The position numbers were made by a program, and so were the translations under genes. From contig JAOTON010001688.1 of NCBI GenBank assembly GCA_034440635.1, forward strand, positions 23,006 through 87,005: a DNA stretch of 64,000 nucleotides, read 5' to 3'. This document shows positions 10,423-21,726 of this stretch, piece after piece. Every line of letters begins with the position of its first letter. The first letter of the stretch is position 1. The notes under the pieces were generated by a model. That model did not search any database, was not told the DNA's origin, and worked only from the letters and a program-made list of their open reading frames with translations. Source of the DNA: Lepas anatifera (Eukaryota > Arthropoda > Thecostraca > Lepadidae).

Positions 10423-13400
10423 GGAGGAGCACCGTGCCCAGGTGCCCCACGAGTGCCGCCCCAGTGGATAAGAAACTGTATATCAACACCGGGCTTCATA
10501 TGCAGAACACATAAGCCCGATTGCAGTGATATAGCTACGCAATGCTCTCGCAACATTGCGTTGAACTTATTTTCTTTTCTGAAGATTTTTTCTTTTTAGC
10601 CTTTTCCTATTTTCGTAACACACCTTTGTGGGAATAAATGGCATGTCAGCCCACCGATGTTCATAGGTAGGTGGCTGGGCACCGAGCCCAAAAGATCGCC
10701 TACTTCCACCGTCACCGCTTGAGGGGGCGGGGGGGGCAAAACACTCACGTGGGCCATCCAACACCCATACCAAAGAATACAAGACCCACTAAAAATTTCA
10801 CACTTCTCCGAACGTTTAAACACGCACAATTCCTGCAATTGTTATCTGTTGACAATTGTCGTACAGGGAAATGCAGTGGAAAGTAAAAGGGAGATACAGG
10901 GGATCAAGACCCACCCCTGAAATGTCATAGTACCTATAGTAAAGCGTAGCAGGAGACTGTCCGAGGTAGAAGACGCAACTCCCCCAGCCCCCCGCCCTCT
11001 CCCCCAAATGGCTGGTTAAACAAATGTTGCTGATATTGTTATATTTTTTCTCTTTTTTTCCGTTGCCGTGTTTTTAAGGTCGCACTTCATGTAGTTAAGC
11101 GAGCTTCGTCGTTCATGTGTAAATATATTTAGGCGGCGGCGGCGGCGGCGTGGGAGGGTGACCTTGTGAGATCCGGGCGAGGTGGAAGGTTCTGCCAGAT
11201 GCGTCGCGCCTCTACACGCCTTTAACGCCGCAGGATAACACCATTTCCTAGCTTACAAGATTATGTACCCGGCTCAAGCCGATCGTTTGGTATAAAGCCA
11301 GCCGCGGACCGGCAGTGGGGGGCTGGTTGTAGGTGATCATCTGTGACACGCCGCCACTCTTCTCATCATGTAGGTGTATGAGCACAGCAGCCGGCTTTTC
11401 TGCGTGCCGGCTGCCGAGTGACGAGGCAATGTAAGTGAATCGAGCAGAAGGCTTAGTATGTGGAGGTAAGATTGTATCCCTATGTTTCATCCACCTTTAA
11501 CACATTTAATATAATGTATCGTTAGTTATCGGATCTTTTGTGGTGACGGCCAGCAAAGATCGCGAGTCACGAGCAACAAGAGCAATAAAAAGGATTTTAT
11601 TCTCACACATGAGGCGCCATTATTTTTGCAAAGCCCTAAGAACTAATGGTGACACAGACACAAATGTACAAACACAGACAAATGTATTAGAAGCATCGAA
11701 TAACTTTCCAGGTACAGGATACCAAAACCCATAAGGACTAAATTAAGTTTTGTCATAGCCTAGCGCTCATTTCGGTGTAGTTATAGTTGGGATGCAACGT
11801 GGGATGGGCGCAAAAGGAGCACACAGTGCGCTCCGAGAACCCAAATAGCTAAGGATGGAACAATAGTTTGATTCATGGATTCATCATCCGAATTTAAATA
11901 GAGCGTGACTAATCAATACGATAATAAACAGCTCTTAGAAATTTCAGAAGCGAATAGCCTTAGCAAGGTGAAGGTATATCGAAACACTCCCCTGCTCACT
12001 GCACATTGAAATCTACGGTGATTATATTTCGTTTGAATCTTTAGCAACCACTTACTCTGAGTGGACATTTCCTCTTAAATAATTGAGCAAAATGCCTCTT
12101 CAGGTTACGTCTTCAATAACTCAAATGATAAAAATAAGTATCAACAATGTCAACACTGAGAATAAAGTTTACTCCGAAAACAGTGTTCCATTTGGGTTCA
12201 AAATGACTCCATCTAAGGGCGGCTAAAAACCCCTTTCTTCGAGAGTTAATTACTCTTTTTATAGTTTATAGTAGTTTAATTTTCGGGGTAACCTGACAAT
12301 TTTTATCGACGCACCACTACACGGAGTGTTCTATTACGCATATAAAAGAGTACCGGTATGCCAGAATTAAGGGTAAAAAATCAGTGGAGTAACGTTACTC
12401 CCACCGAGTAGTGCCAAATTGACTCCAGTTTTCATTGAACTGGTTACTACCCCCGGAGTAACCAAGCCATTACCCTTGAATCAGGAGTAATTAAAGCACC
12501 TTTTTTACACCCTCCATTGTTCTTCGCGACTTTTTCACACACCAAAAATTTGATCGTGTCATACAGTCTTTCAGGAGGCATATCCATTTTCGACGACCCT
12601 AAGCGACATACTGTGCACTAGACTTAATAACTACTTATTTGATGGCAGGTTTTCATGTTATATAGCGTCCATCAATTGACAATTAAATGCACAAACGCTG
12701 GTGCGCCCTATAGCACTATGCATAACGCAAATACTACGATGGGTCAAGTATTTCACTGCAGGAAAATGAGTTCAGCTTCACGAGTCATCCACTGAGGCAG
12801 AGATCAAACACAATTAATAAAACTGTTAATTTATTGGTGAAGCATTGAACCTCAAATTCGTGTTATTTCTGCTTTACAGCATAAACTAACAGAACAGTGG
12901 AACAAATATCCACGACAAAGTGTATCAGGGAACTGCGCATAGAACGCAGAAATAAAATAAAATCGTCATCTAGCCTCACCTAGAAGTATCCTTGCTACAG
13001 GACTCACATTGTTCTAACCAACGCCTGCAGCTTCACCTTGCGCCTAGACTTGTTGATGACTCAGGATTGTCGAGGAACAGAACACAAAAATCTCCAAGAC
13101 GCAAAGGCATCAGGAACCCCTGCTGAACATGCCTAAAACATGCCGGTGGGCAGACTTGACACATTGAGTCCGCTTTTACCATGCAGTCAATGGAGGTTAC
13201 ACAATCAATCGTTTAGTAGGAAGGAGGGTACAGATTGCGGTATTGAGCTTGAGTTTCACAGTGTGTTTCAATCAATAAATAGGACCCTGTTGTTAAATTC
13301 TACAATTTTTGTACTCCATCGATACTCCTGGATACTCCTTCTCCTTTGATAGAAGTATCCATAGGGTACAAAAAAGATAGCAAGGCCATACTTAATGATT

Positions 13401-13674
13401 GAAATATGCTGGCAAGTTCTAGCTTAATAGATAGAAGACTGTGATTAATTCCAATCAATGTCCTTCTTCATCGTGAACTATTGAGTAACTCGCCCCCTCA
13501 CCCAATTGATTTTTAAAACGCTCTGACAGCCAATTTTACCCATGCCTATGTGCAAGCTTTCTAAACTGGCCTGAGGTGTCAGAATTTTCCCCAAGTCAGT
13601 TTCCTTCCATGGGGACAGAGCACCTAAATATAAGGGAGGGACACCCATTCAAAGGGGCCGTGCCCCCCATAGTT
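10423..13674. other. 3.2 kb without a recognised gene
   Basis: Both strands have only short open frames without motifs I know. Bases 11127-11240 are G/C-rich with a short (GGC)n run. Bases 12360-12500 carry a set of GAGTAAC/GTTACTC dyads (see the next entry). Bases 10539-10561 form a small stem (CGCAATG and its complement). A donor-like GAGGTAAG at about 11463 is the only splice-like signal, and it has no partner I can defend. Confidence 0.4.
12386..12463. repeat. Cluster of GAGTAAC dyads
   Basis: A perfect 16-bp palindrome, GGAGTAACGTTACTCC, lies at 12386-12401. A perfect 7-bp stem, GGTTACT (12442-12448) with AGTAACC (12457-12463), follows 40 bases later. Further GGAGTAA words lie near 12480. 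They may be binding sites for a dimer or hairpins of an unrecognised element. Confidence 0.6.
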
Positions 13675-13849
13675 TTCAACCAGAAAAGGACCTGGGGGTC
13701 ATCAAACAGAAATAATTGAAATTTGGCGGCTAAGGCTAACAGCAAGGCGAACCAGATTCTCAGGGTGATTAGAAAAGCCTTTGACAACATAGACCAAGAT
13801 ATGTTGCCCTTATTTTACAAGAGCCTTGCCAGACCCCTTCTTGAGTCAT
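13675..13849 (+). pseudogene. Fragment of LINE reverse transcriptase C-terminal region
   Basis: The translation holds EKDLGVI, then after a frame break KANSKANQILRVIRKAF and LPLFYKSLARPLLE. This is the region just downstream of the catalytic motifs in CR1/L2-type LINEs. It resembles, but is not identical to, the matching part of the LINE at 16890-17000 (ALIRRSFSVINRVSLP). It is cut at about 13850 by a MITE-like repeat. Confidence 0.7.
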
Positions 13850-14018
13850 TGGCGGACGCAGGGGGGGGCATTCCGGTGATGGCCCCCAAAGCGCTGGAGG
13901 GGGGTGGCAAACTATGTTTTGGGCCCCCAAATGCAGGAATTTTTTTGAAGTGTTTAAACTCGGTCTGTAGAGCAAAAAATATTTTCTCCCACCCCCATGG
14001 GCCATGGACGGATCCAGG
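13850..14018. mobile_element. Small hAT-like MITE
   Basis: It begins TTGGCGGACGCAGG and ends around GCCATGGACGGATCCAGG, an inverted version of the same GGCGGATCCAG-type terminus. That terminus also bounds the MITE at 43441-43835 and the partial copy at the window end. The interior matches bases 173-320. Target duplication is not clear. Confidence 0.5.
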
Positions 14019-14440
14019 GGGGAATTAGGTAGATCCCTGTAAAACAAAGTATTCCAGTCATAGGCGGAGTCAGGAGGGCTGCAGTGCTCTGATTCCTGCA
14101 AGAGATTCCTGGCATAGGTGCATCCAGGGTAGGGAATTTAGGCCAAGGGCAGATCAAGGGAAGGGAAGTAGACGGGGCCCTGTAAAACTAAGCACACTTG
14201 TCACAGGCGGATTCAGGAGGGTTGCGGTGAACTACGGAGCAGCAGATTCCTGGCATCAGCGGATCTAGAGAAGGGGATATAGGCCATGGGCGGATCCAGG
14301 CAGGGGGAAGAAGAGGGACCCTGTAAAACGAAGCACACTTGTCATAGGCAGATTCAGGAGGGTTTCAGTGCACTACAGAGTAAGGAATTCCAGGCATAGG
14401 CGCATCCAGGGAAGGGATTTAAGCCATGGGCGGATCCTGT
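14001..14440. repeat. 141-bp tandem repeat, three units plus a partial
   Basis: Unit starts (GCCATGGGCGGATC or variants) lie at 14001, 14142, 14283 and 14423, so the period is 140-141 bp. Each unit contains CCCTGTAAAAC, a GGCGGATTCAGGAGGGTT-like block and a CATAGGCGCATCCAGG-like block. The repeated block looks like reduplicated MITE termini. It abuts the 5' end of the next LINE. Confidence 0.8.
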
Positions 14441-14460
14441 TGTACAGTGTCATGTCTGCT

Positions 14461-17419
14461 TCTCTTCTTTTTTCTTTCTTTCTTGATTTTGAGAGCCTCA
14501 AGCTCATGTTATCATCGACTGATTGGGTTAGACTGCAGACTCTGCATGTGGGCGAAGCATACTCCTTCTTTGTGAATGTTCTGGAGAGAGCAGTCTCTGC
14601 ATGCATCCCCACCAGTAGTCCTGGTAAGCAACAGAAAAGTGTCTCTACCACATGCGAGGTTATCAGGTTAAGGAAAAAGAAACGAGATGCCTAGAATATC
14701 TATGGACATGCACAGGATGAGACACAGTGCATGCTTGATCATGCCCGATATGCCATGCTCAGAAATCGGCTTCGTGCTCTAACCAGGAGATTACTAGTGG
14801 AGCATGAACACAAGATAATAAGCAGCATCAAGCAGTCAGTCAAACCATTCTGGCGACATGTTAACTCCAGACTTAAAGCTAGATCTCGTGTCGCTGACTT
14901 AAAAGATGAGAAAGGGGTCCTTCAGTGCAGTGTTCATACAACAGCGACCTTGCTAAACAGTTTCTTTTCTTCTGTTTTCACTAATGAGGACACTGCCACT
15001 GTTCCTACCTTCACAAACCGTTATGCTGGTGAACGTATTGTAGACATTACCATCACAACCGAAGGAGTCCACCAAAAGCTCTGTAGGCTCAAATCAAGCA
15101 GCTCTCCAGGCCCTGACAACCTACATCCCCGAGTTTTGTATGAGGCAGCTGATGTGCTGGCAGCTCCACTGTCAACACTCTTTCAAAAATTCTTGACGAG
15201 GGAGTGCTTTCGCAATCTTGGAAGAGAGGGTCGGTGCTGTCCATTTTTGAGAAGGGTGATCGCCAGAACGCAAGCAACTACCGGCCTATTAACACGCGCA
15301 TTGACGGGGGTCTGAGCCACCTTCGCATTGACGGGGGGCGGGTACCCGCCCCCCTAAGATCTCGAGAACCACGGTAGGTAGCGAAAAACGGTAAACGGCG
15401 TTAGGCTGCCCATCCACTTCTCCATCGAAAACATTTGAACCATTTTTTGTCAGGTCACATTTAAGGTCACGAGAGGTCAAAACATGCCCGTCATAGGGAT
15501 AGCATGTAAAATTCAGTTTTTCGGGCATTACATCTGAACAATTAAAGATAGAGCAAAACGACTTAAACTATATGAATCCTCTTAGCAAGCCGAATCGAAT
15601 GATATATAATTTGACCTTGCTAGGTCAAATCAAGGATTTGACCTGACCTGAGGTCAGGTCAGGGTCAAATTATATAAAATGCATATCATTAGAACCGCAA
15701 AGCCCAGGCGAGTCTAATGCAGCTAAAATAAATGCTCTATCACCATCCGTTACTGAGTTATTCCGTAAAAACCATTTTTCCCATGTATTTCCAATGGAGA
15801 GGTCATGCCTCGTACCTGACCTTAGGTCATCGATATCAAAAATACCGGAACATATGTTAGAGAACTCGGTGGGGCCATTATGTGATATGAGTTTCAATCG
15901 GATAAGTTCACCCTGCTCCGACTTATGCTATCTTAAACTTTTTTTGAGGTCGGGTCACTTGACCTGTACTGGTGACCTGACCTGAGATGACCTAACCTTA
16001 AAATTTTCACAGAAGTTGTAAAAATGATGAGGGAAAAGGTATACCAAGTACGGCGGCGCTACGCGCCGCCGTTTTTCTACTATCTCCGAAAAACCCGAGG
16101 GGGGGCGGGTACCCGCCCCCCGTCAATGCGCGTGTTAATATCACGTACATACCTTGTAGAGTGCTAGAGGCGCTAATCCGAGAGCAGTTGATGCAGCATC
16201 TATTGCAGAATGATCTTCTCTCTGCCGCTCAGCACGGCCTTCGCCCTCGCTGCTCATGCGACTCACAGTTTTTGGAAGTTATTGATCATTGGAGTAGGGG
16301 TATCGTGGCGGGGCAGCCAGTAGATGCAGTCTACCTGGATTTTCAGAAGGCTTTTGATTCTGTGCCACATGAAACACTCCTCTGTAAACTCCAAGGGTAT
16401 GGTATTGGTGGTAAGTTGCTGGCTTGGATAGGCAGCTTCTTGCGGGGTAGAGAGCAGCGAGTTGTAGTGGAGGGTTGTGAGTCTGACTGGGTGCCTGTGG
16501 TGAGTGGGGTGCCACAGGGCTGCGTGCTTGGCCCTTTGCTGTTTGTAGTGTATGTTAATGATCTGCCTGATGTCTTCCTCTCTGCTTCCAAAGTGTTTGC
16601 AGATGATACTAAGTTGTACGCCCCACTTAGCTCGACAACCTCTTCACATATACTTCAGGCCGATTTAGAACGTGCAAGCAAGTGGGCTGAAATCTGGCAG
16701 TTGTCATTCAACAGGAGTAAATGCACTGTTCTTCATGTTGGAACCAACAACGAGCAGCACATATATGTTATGGGGGATACCATGCTTGCCCATTCCGTCC
16801 AGTAAAGAGACCTTGTAGTCCTTGTAGATGCAGACCTCAAATTTCGTGCTCAGGCTGTTTCTGCTGTGCAAAGGGGTCGCAAATTCTGGCACTGATTCGG
16901 CGATCATTTAGTGTTATAAACCGAGTGTCGCTTCCAATTCTGTTCAAGGCCCTCGTCAGACCTCACCTAGAGTACGGTAACTTAGTCTGGGGACCCTTCA
17001 GCAGGGCGGACCAGAGGAGGGTTGAAAGAGTCCAAAGGCGCGCTACCAGGCTGATCCCCGAGATACGGCACAAATCATACAGCGAGAGGCTGCAGGACCT
17101 GCGACTTCCCTCTCTGTACTACAGACGGCGCAGGGGTGACATGATCCGAGTCTTTCAGATATTCCACGGTGCCATTGATCTCGATCCAATATACTTCTTC
17201 CAGCGCGACGAGAACTCGCGGACGAGAGGACACGACTACAAGCTGATCAAACCGCGCGCTGAGTCTAGAATCCGTAGAAATGCATTTGGCACCCGTGTTG
17301 TCGGTGACTGGAACGCTCTCCTCAGGCACGTAGTCTCCGCACCGAGTGTCAACTCCTTCAAAACCAGATTAGACAACCATTGGAAGGATATCATGTACTT
17401 AGTGCCAGACACCGACTAG
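14461..17419 (+). pseudogene. Reverse transcriptase of CR1/L2-type LINE (split, decayed)
   Basis: The first part (14461-15288) covers the linker and fingers: KQSVKPFWRHVNSRLK, then SSSPGPDNLHPRVLYEA. There is an early stop near 14694 and a frame change near 15230. The second part (16139-16805) has QHGLRPRCSC, motif A YLDFQKAFDSV, motif B SGVPQGCVLGPLLF, and motif C VFADDTKLY, all with the expected catalytic residues. A stop follows at 16803-16805. The C-terminal part (about 16890-17419) is in another frame: LVRPHLEYGNLVWGP, VERVQRRATRLI, and FKTRLDNHW near the end. It is not functional as it stands. Confidence 0.85.
15289..16138 (-). mobile_element. TTAA/AGGTCA element C1, full length, in the LINE
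   Basis: It begins TTAACACGCGCATTGACG and ends with its inverse, CGTCAATGCGCGTGTTAA; length 850 bp with both TTAA copies. I count about 16 exact AGGTCA/TGACCT hexamers, including two TGACCT facing two AGGTCA at 15638-15661. Near the right end lies the GC hairpin (16053-16073, stem GGCGGCGC/GCGCCGCC) followed by T and C bases. No open frame of note. This is the best reference copy of subfamily C in the window because the host LINE proves both edges. Confidence 0.92.
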
Positions 17420-17515
17420 GTTGCGACACCACTTGTACACGAACGCGTTGAGACCGGACCCTTACAGGCCTAGAGTCTCCACACGTCCGTATGCTTCAAC
17501 TTCAACTTCAACAAG

Positions 17516-18291
17516 TATTTCCTCAGGATAAACCAATATGCGTGCAAGCTCATCGAAACCTATCGGAGGTACCTACGAGGTACCTACACTATCAGAATAC
17601 CTATACTCCATCAGGTAAGCGAATCAGGTGTTAATGTGGTGAGACTGAAAATATTGATATGGGAAATCCAGCCGTGATAGGTACGTTACCTTTATAACTA
17701 TAGGTAGGTTTATCGTATCCCGCATAAGCCCTTTAATGCGTCAAACTCAAATCAGGTATCAGAAACGAAGAGCAGGATATTTTCTGGATAAAATAAACAA
17801 ATAAGCAAGCCCACTTCAAAATCTAGGATCAAACCAAGGCAATAGATAGAAACACTGGATCAAATTACCCGCCACTATCCGTACTCAACGCTGTCGAGAC
17901 TTGAGTTTTCTGTGGTCTGTGGCGTTTCCGGCGCTTTCACAAAAATGGCTAGGTGTTTGTAGGTCTGAAGATTTCCGCTATTCTCTGACAATATGAAATA
18001 CTCCAAAATCGAGATTTGATTACTCTGCCTTTTAGCTCCGGCCCTTCAGATCAGAGAGTCCCCATTTCAGGCGTACGGGGACGACACAATTTAAGACAGT
18101 CCTCTTAATTGGAGTCCCACTGAAATTGAATGAAATGTAGAGACTGTGCTGACTCTTTCGCACTCATCTCCCCCATAATCTGTGTTCCATGACTGCATAT
18201 TGTGTCTTTTTGTATGCTACTTTTCGGCGCATTAGTCTTCAGACCCCGGGTGGAGTAAACTTTTTCTCAGTGAATGAATGGTCACACGCGC
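17516..18291. other. Unassigned stretch
   Basis: No gene or repeat family is recognised. There is a short duplication of GAGGTACCTAC around 17567-17590. Composition is unremarkable. Confidence 0.4.
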
Positions 18292-18536
18292 ATTGACGGG
18301 GGATACCCGGCCCCCTCGGGTTTTTGGAAATAGCATACAAACGGCGACGATTAGCGCTTCCGTACTTAACACACCTTTTCTCTGATCATTTTTACACTTT
18401 TTTCTCAATTTCTAAGGTTAGGTCAACTCAGGTCAGGTTACCAGTACAGGGCAAGTGACCTGCCTCAAAAGAAGTTTACGATATTATAAGTCAGAACAGG
18501 GTGAACGAATCCGGTTGAATCTCATATCACTTATTG

Positions 18537-20330
18537 TATTGTATTGTATTGTATTCAACGTCACGGACTCTTCCAAACGTAGAGGTTGGCTATTATAGAG
18601 CCCAGGTCAAGAAGAAACATGGATAAAAACTAAATCATACACCCTCAATCCTCATACATTCCACAAACATGGCATGGTCACGATGAATTTAGCTCAGATG
18701 ACGTTTGAGCTCTCGTTTGAACACACCTATAGGCATGTTTCGCACTACATGTGGTAATCTATTAAAAGCATGACTGGCACGGTATATAAAACGCCTTCTT
18801 CCTGACTCAGTTCTAATACGTGGAAGGAAGAGATCGCTGTCATTTCTCGTGGTTCGTTCCTGGCGTTCACTGCGAGTTGCTATTTGTTGGGCTATTAGAG
18901 CGGGTTCACCCACGTCCATGACACGTCTCAATAGGCACAATGAGTGGTACACAATCATTTCACGAGCGGGAAGCCAGCCTAACAATTGAACAGCGTCACT
19001 AATGTGATCCCGCCGTCGACGCCCCGTGACCACCCGGGCACAAAAGTTAATGAGCTTCTGGATTCTGTACATGCACTGGACGTTACAATTTCCATATACA
19101 CTTAGGCAGTAGCGGACTGAGGACAAAACCAGACTGTTCACTATGGGCTTAATGGTCTGCGGGGGCAATCTGTGTCGAGCATGGTGGAGCCCCAACAACA
19201 TTCCGGTGCATCTTCCGACCAGTGAATCAATATGGGGTTCAAAAGAGAGAGTTCTATCCATAGTTACGCCTAAGTTTTTAACTCTATTGCTTTCTGTGAT
19301 GATAGTTCCGTGAACAGATAGTGAAATTGTCGGAAGATTACTGAGCATCTGGCGGGTGCCGAGGACTAGAAGTTGAGATTTGCTAGAGTTCAATTTCATC
19401 GAATTTTGGGTAAACCATTGATATAAAGTTGAAAGGGTGTCCTCCATAAGCCTGATCATGGTTTGAATTTCTTGTTTTTTACCGGAGATTAGAAGTTGGG
19501 TATCATCAGCATACTGGAATACTTCTATTTTTGGACTTATATAGAGACTAAGGTCGTTTGAGAAGATCGAATAGAGGAGAGGGCCGAGACATGTCCCCTG
19601 ATATACACCAATCGGGTTACGTACTGACGTTGAACACTTTTGACCAAACTGACCCCTTTGTTGATTTTGACTACCGTCCTCAGTTCTATCAGAATTCAGT
19701 CGTACGTATTGGAAATGGTCGGAGAGGTAGCTTTCGAACCATTTGATCTCAATTCCGTAATGTTCTAATTTCCTCAACAATTTTGAATGTTCAATAACAT
19801 CAAAACATTTACTGAGATCCAAGAGTACAAGGAGGGAAATTTTTCCGTTGTCCATGCCATTTAGAATAGAGTCGGTGACTTGGATCAATGCGGTTTCTGT
19901 GGAGTGATTTCGACGGAAACCAAACTGGGTGTCTGAAAAAGATAGTGAGTTGAGAAGTAGGCGTACAACTGACCATAAACGATGCGTTCAGTTATTTTTG
20001 CCAAGCTCGGGACGAGCGAAATCGGCCGAAAATTGGATGGGTCTGTAAGGGAGCCCGAGCCTTTGTAAATAGGCTGGATAACTGAAAGTTTCCATGATTT
20101 AGGCACAGTACCAGTAACTAAGCTTGTGTTAACGAGACAGAGGATGACATGAGATATTGCATCAAAACAATTTTTGAGGAAAGACATGGTAAGGCCATCG
20201 GCATCACATGCGTTGCTACTATTTAGGCTGGTAACAGTAGCGTATAGATCATCGATCGAGACAGGCTTGACGGAAAATGAATCACTCACTACCCGCGGTA
20301 GTCTGACAGGCAGCTCATCCTGGACTTAAT
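18537..20330 (-). mobile_element. CR1/L2-group LINE, 5'-truncated, inside C5
   Basis: This minus-strand element ends in a run of AATAC repeats (TTGTA repeats on plus, 18537-18556), its 3' tail. Its 5' end at about 20330 lies inside the reverse transcriptase fingers region, so only the 3' part was inserted. Confidence 0.8.
18689..20289 (-). pseudogene. Reverse transcriptase of CR1/L2-group LINE
   Basis: Two reading frames meet near 19885. The upstream one (20289-19885) has DADGLTMSFLKN and SNFRPISLVPSLAKITERIV, the fingers. The downstream one (19888-18689, about 399 codons) has motif A LLVLLDLSKCFDVI, motif B YQGTCLGPLLYSIF, and motif C FQYADDTQLLI. The C-terminal region is typical of the group: VKNLGVTMDRTLSF and SSVRYCLSVYG. 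The catalytic Asp residues are present. A short insert precedes motif B (the QNQQRGQFGQK stretch), which may be decay. Confidence 0.85.
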
Positions 20331-20582
20331 GGGCCCACCGAATTATTTAATATTTTCCCGATATTTTTTATATAGATGGCCTAAGGTCAGATAGGAGCCA
20401 ATGCCTATCTATTGGAAATACATGGGATAAATAGTTTTAACTGAATAACTTAGTAATGTATAGTGATAAAGCGTTTATTTTACCTCAACTAGATTTTTCT
20501 TTCTTTGCTGTTCTAACGATATGCATTTTTACCTAATTTGTCCTTTACCTGACCTCAGGTCAGGTCAAATCACATATTTGAA

Positions 20583-21726
20583 CTGAGTGATTAATCCAAA
20601 GTCATCACTAATTATAACGACTAATAAGAAAACTGGTCATCTCCATAGCACTATGGTCTCCCCGCCAAGCTTAGACATAGTATTGGGGATTTAGGGTAAC
20701 TCTTGAAATTGATCAACTTATACTTGCCAGGACGGAACTAGGGGGAATACTTGACAATAGCTCATTACCAACGCTCCCAACATCACCAAAACTATCATTA
20801 ACCTTATCTCCAATATTATTATTAGAAACATCAGATATAAAAAAAAACTAAAATCAGGATGTGCACAGCGATCCGTGCTCGGCTCATTATACTCAATCAT
20901 TCACCTATCTTGACGGTATGTTTACTAAATCCCCAAATCCCCTCTCTCAAAGCGCCTCACACACTTGATGACATAATGACGAGTCAACATTGATGTAAAG
21001 ACATGTGGACAGAGGTTGAGTTCGTCAAACATTTTTCTAGAAGACCCTGAGTGCAATCCCAGGCTTGCTGATTGCAGTGGCGATCTATGTTGGGACAACA
21101 TGGGGAATTGCCCTTCCCCTAAACTGAACAATGGTGAGCTGTAAAGTTATGTAAAAATGCAAATACATTAATTGACATAAGGCATTACAGAAATAGCGTG
21201 AAACCTGGTGCAAAAACCGCAGTGAGCATAAGTCGTGGCGGTGCTCTCACGATCATTAAAAAAACCCATGTATTCATTCATACATGTTAAAAAGAAAAAA
21301 AATCTACTAACCAAACATCTAAAGCATGCATTCTATATAACATATTTCGGGACCACCCGATTTCATGGCGCTCCTCCGATGGCGACAGCCATGGACAGAA
21401 GCCTGCCGGACGCGCCCACCAACAGGACGGCATACGCGACCGTGCCAGCCGGCGTCCTGTTACCGCTCCGCAAATCTCAATGTAAACGTCTTGTTTTGCT
21501 AAGAAGGGTATGGAGTACCTTAAGCACTGCTGCTCGTATAAGCAGGTGAGATAAGCTTCCTGAATGGGCGAAAATGTTGATTTTACTTCTATGTTCGATT
21601 TCTCAGTACTGGGATCTGATAGTAGTCAAGGCTAAGAGAGGCAGCTAGGTTTATCTCCATACGTCTTAGAAACGCAAATGGCCGCATTCAGACGCTTCCC
21701 AATCCAACATGCAGTCTGTGCTCACT
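20583..21726. other. Unassigned stretch
   Basis: No gene is recognised on either strand. The open frames are short and lack motifs. Bases 21360-21540 are more G/C-rich but give no convincing protein. Confidence 0.4.

Larger units (their letters stand above)
14441..17515 (+). mobile_element. CR1/L2-type non-LTR retrotransposon, interrupted by C1
   Basis: This LINE is 5'-truncated (no endonuclease) and ends with TTCAAC repeats at about 17498-17515, its 3' tail. The reverse transcriptase is split by element C1 (15289-16138). When C1 and one TTAA are taken out, the frame runs on as NYRPI followed by NITYIPCRVLE, the usual motif at this place, so the insertion is exact. Confidence 0.85.
18292..20582 (+). 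mobile_element. TTAA/AGGTCA element C5, truncated, carrying a LINE
   Basis: The left terminus reads CACGCGCATTGACGGGGG with the TTAA eroded. It matches the C4/C6 left part as far as about 18536. After the minus-strand LINE, the C sequence resumes at about 20331 (TGGGCCCACCG, TATATAGATGGCCTAAGGTC) and runs to about 20582, where the right part is lost. Confidence 0.75.

Noticed and set aside
11248..11490. 80-codon minus-strand frame in a G/C-rich stretch
   Set aside because: It may be an exon, but I see no motif or splice partner.
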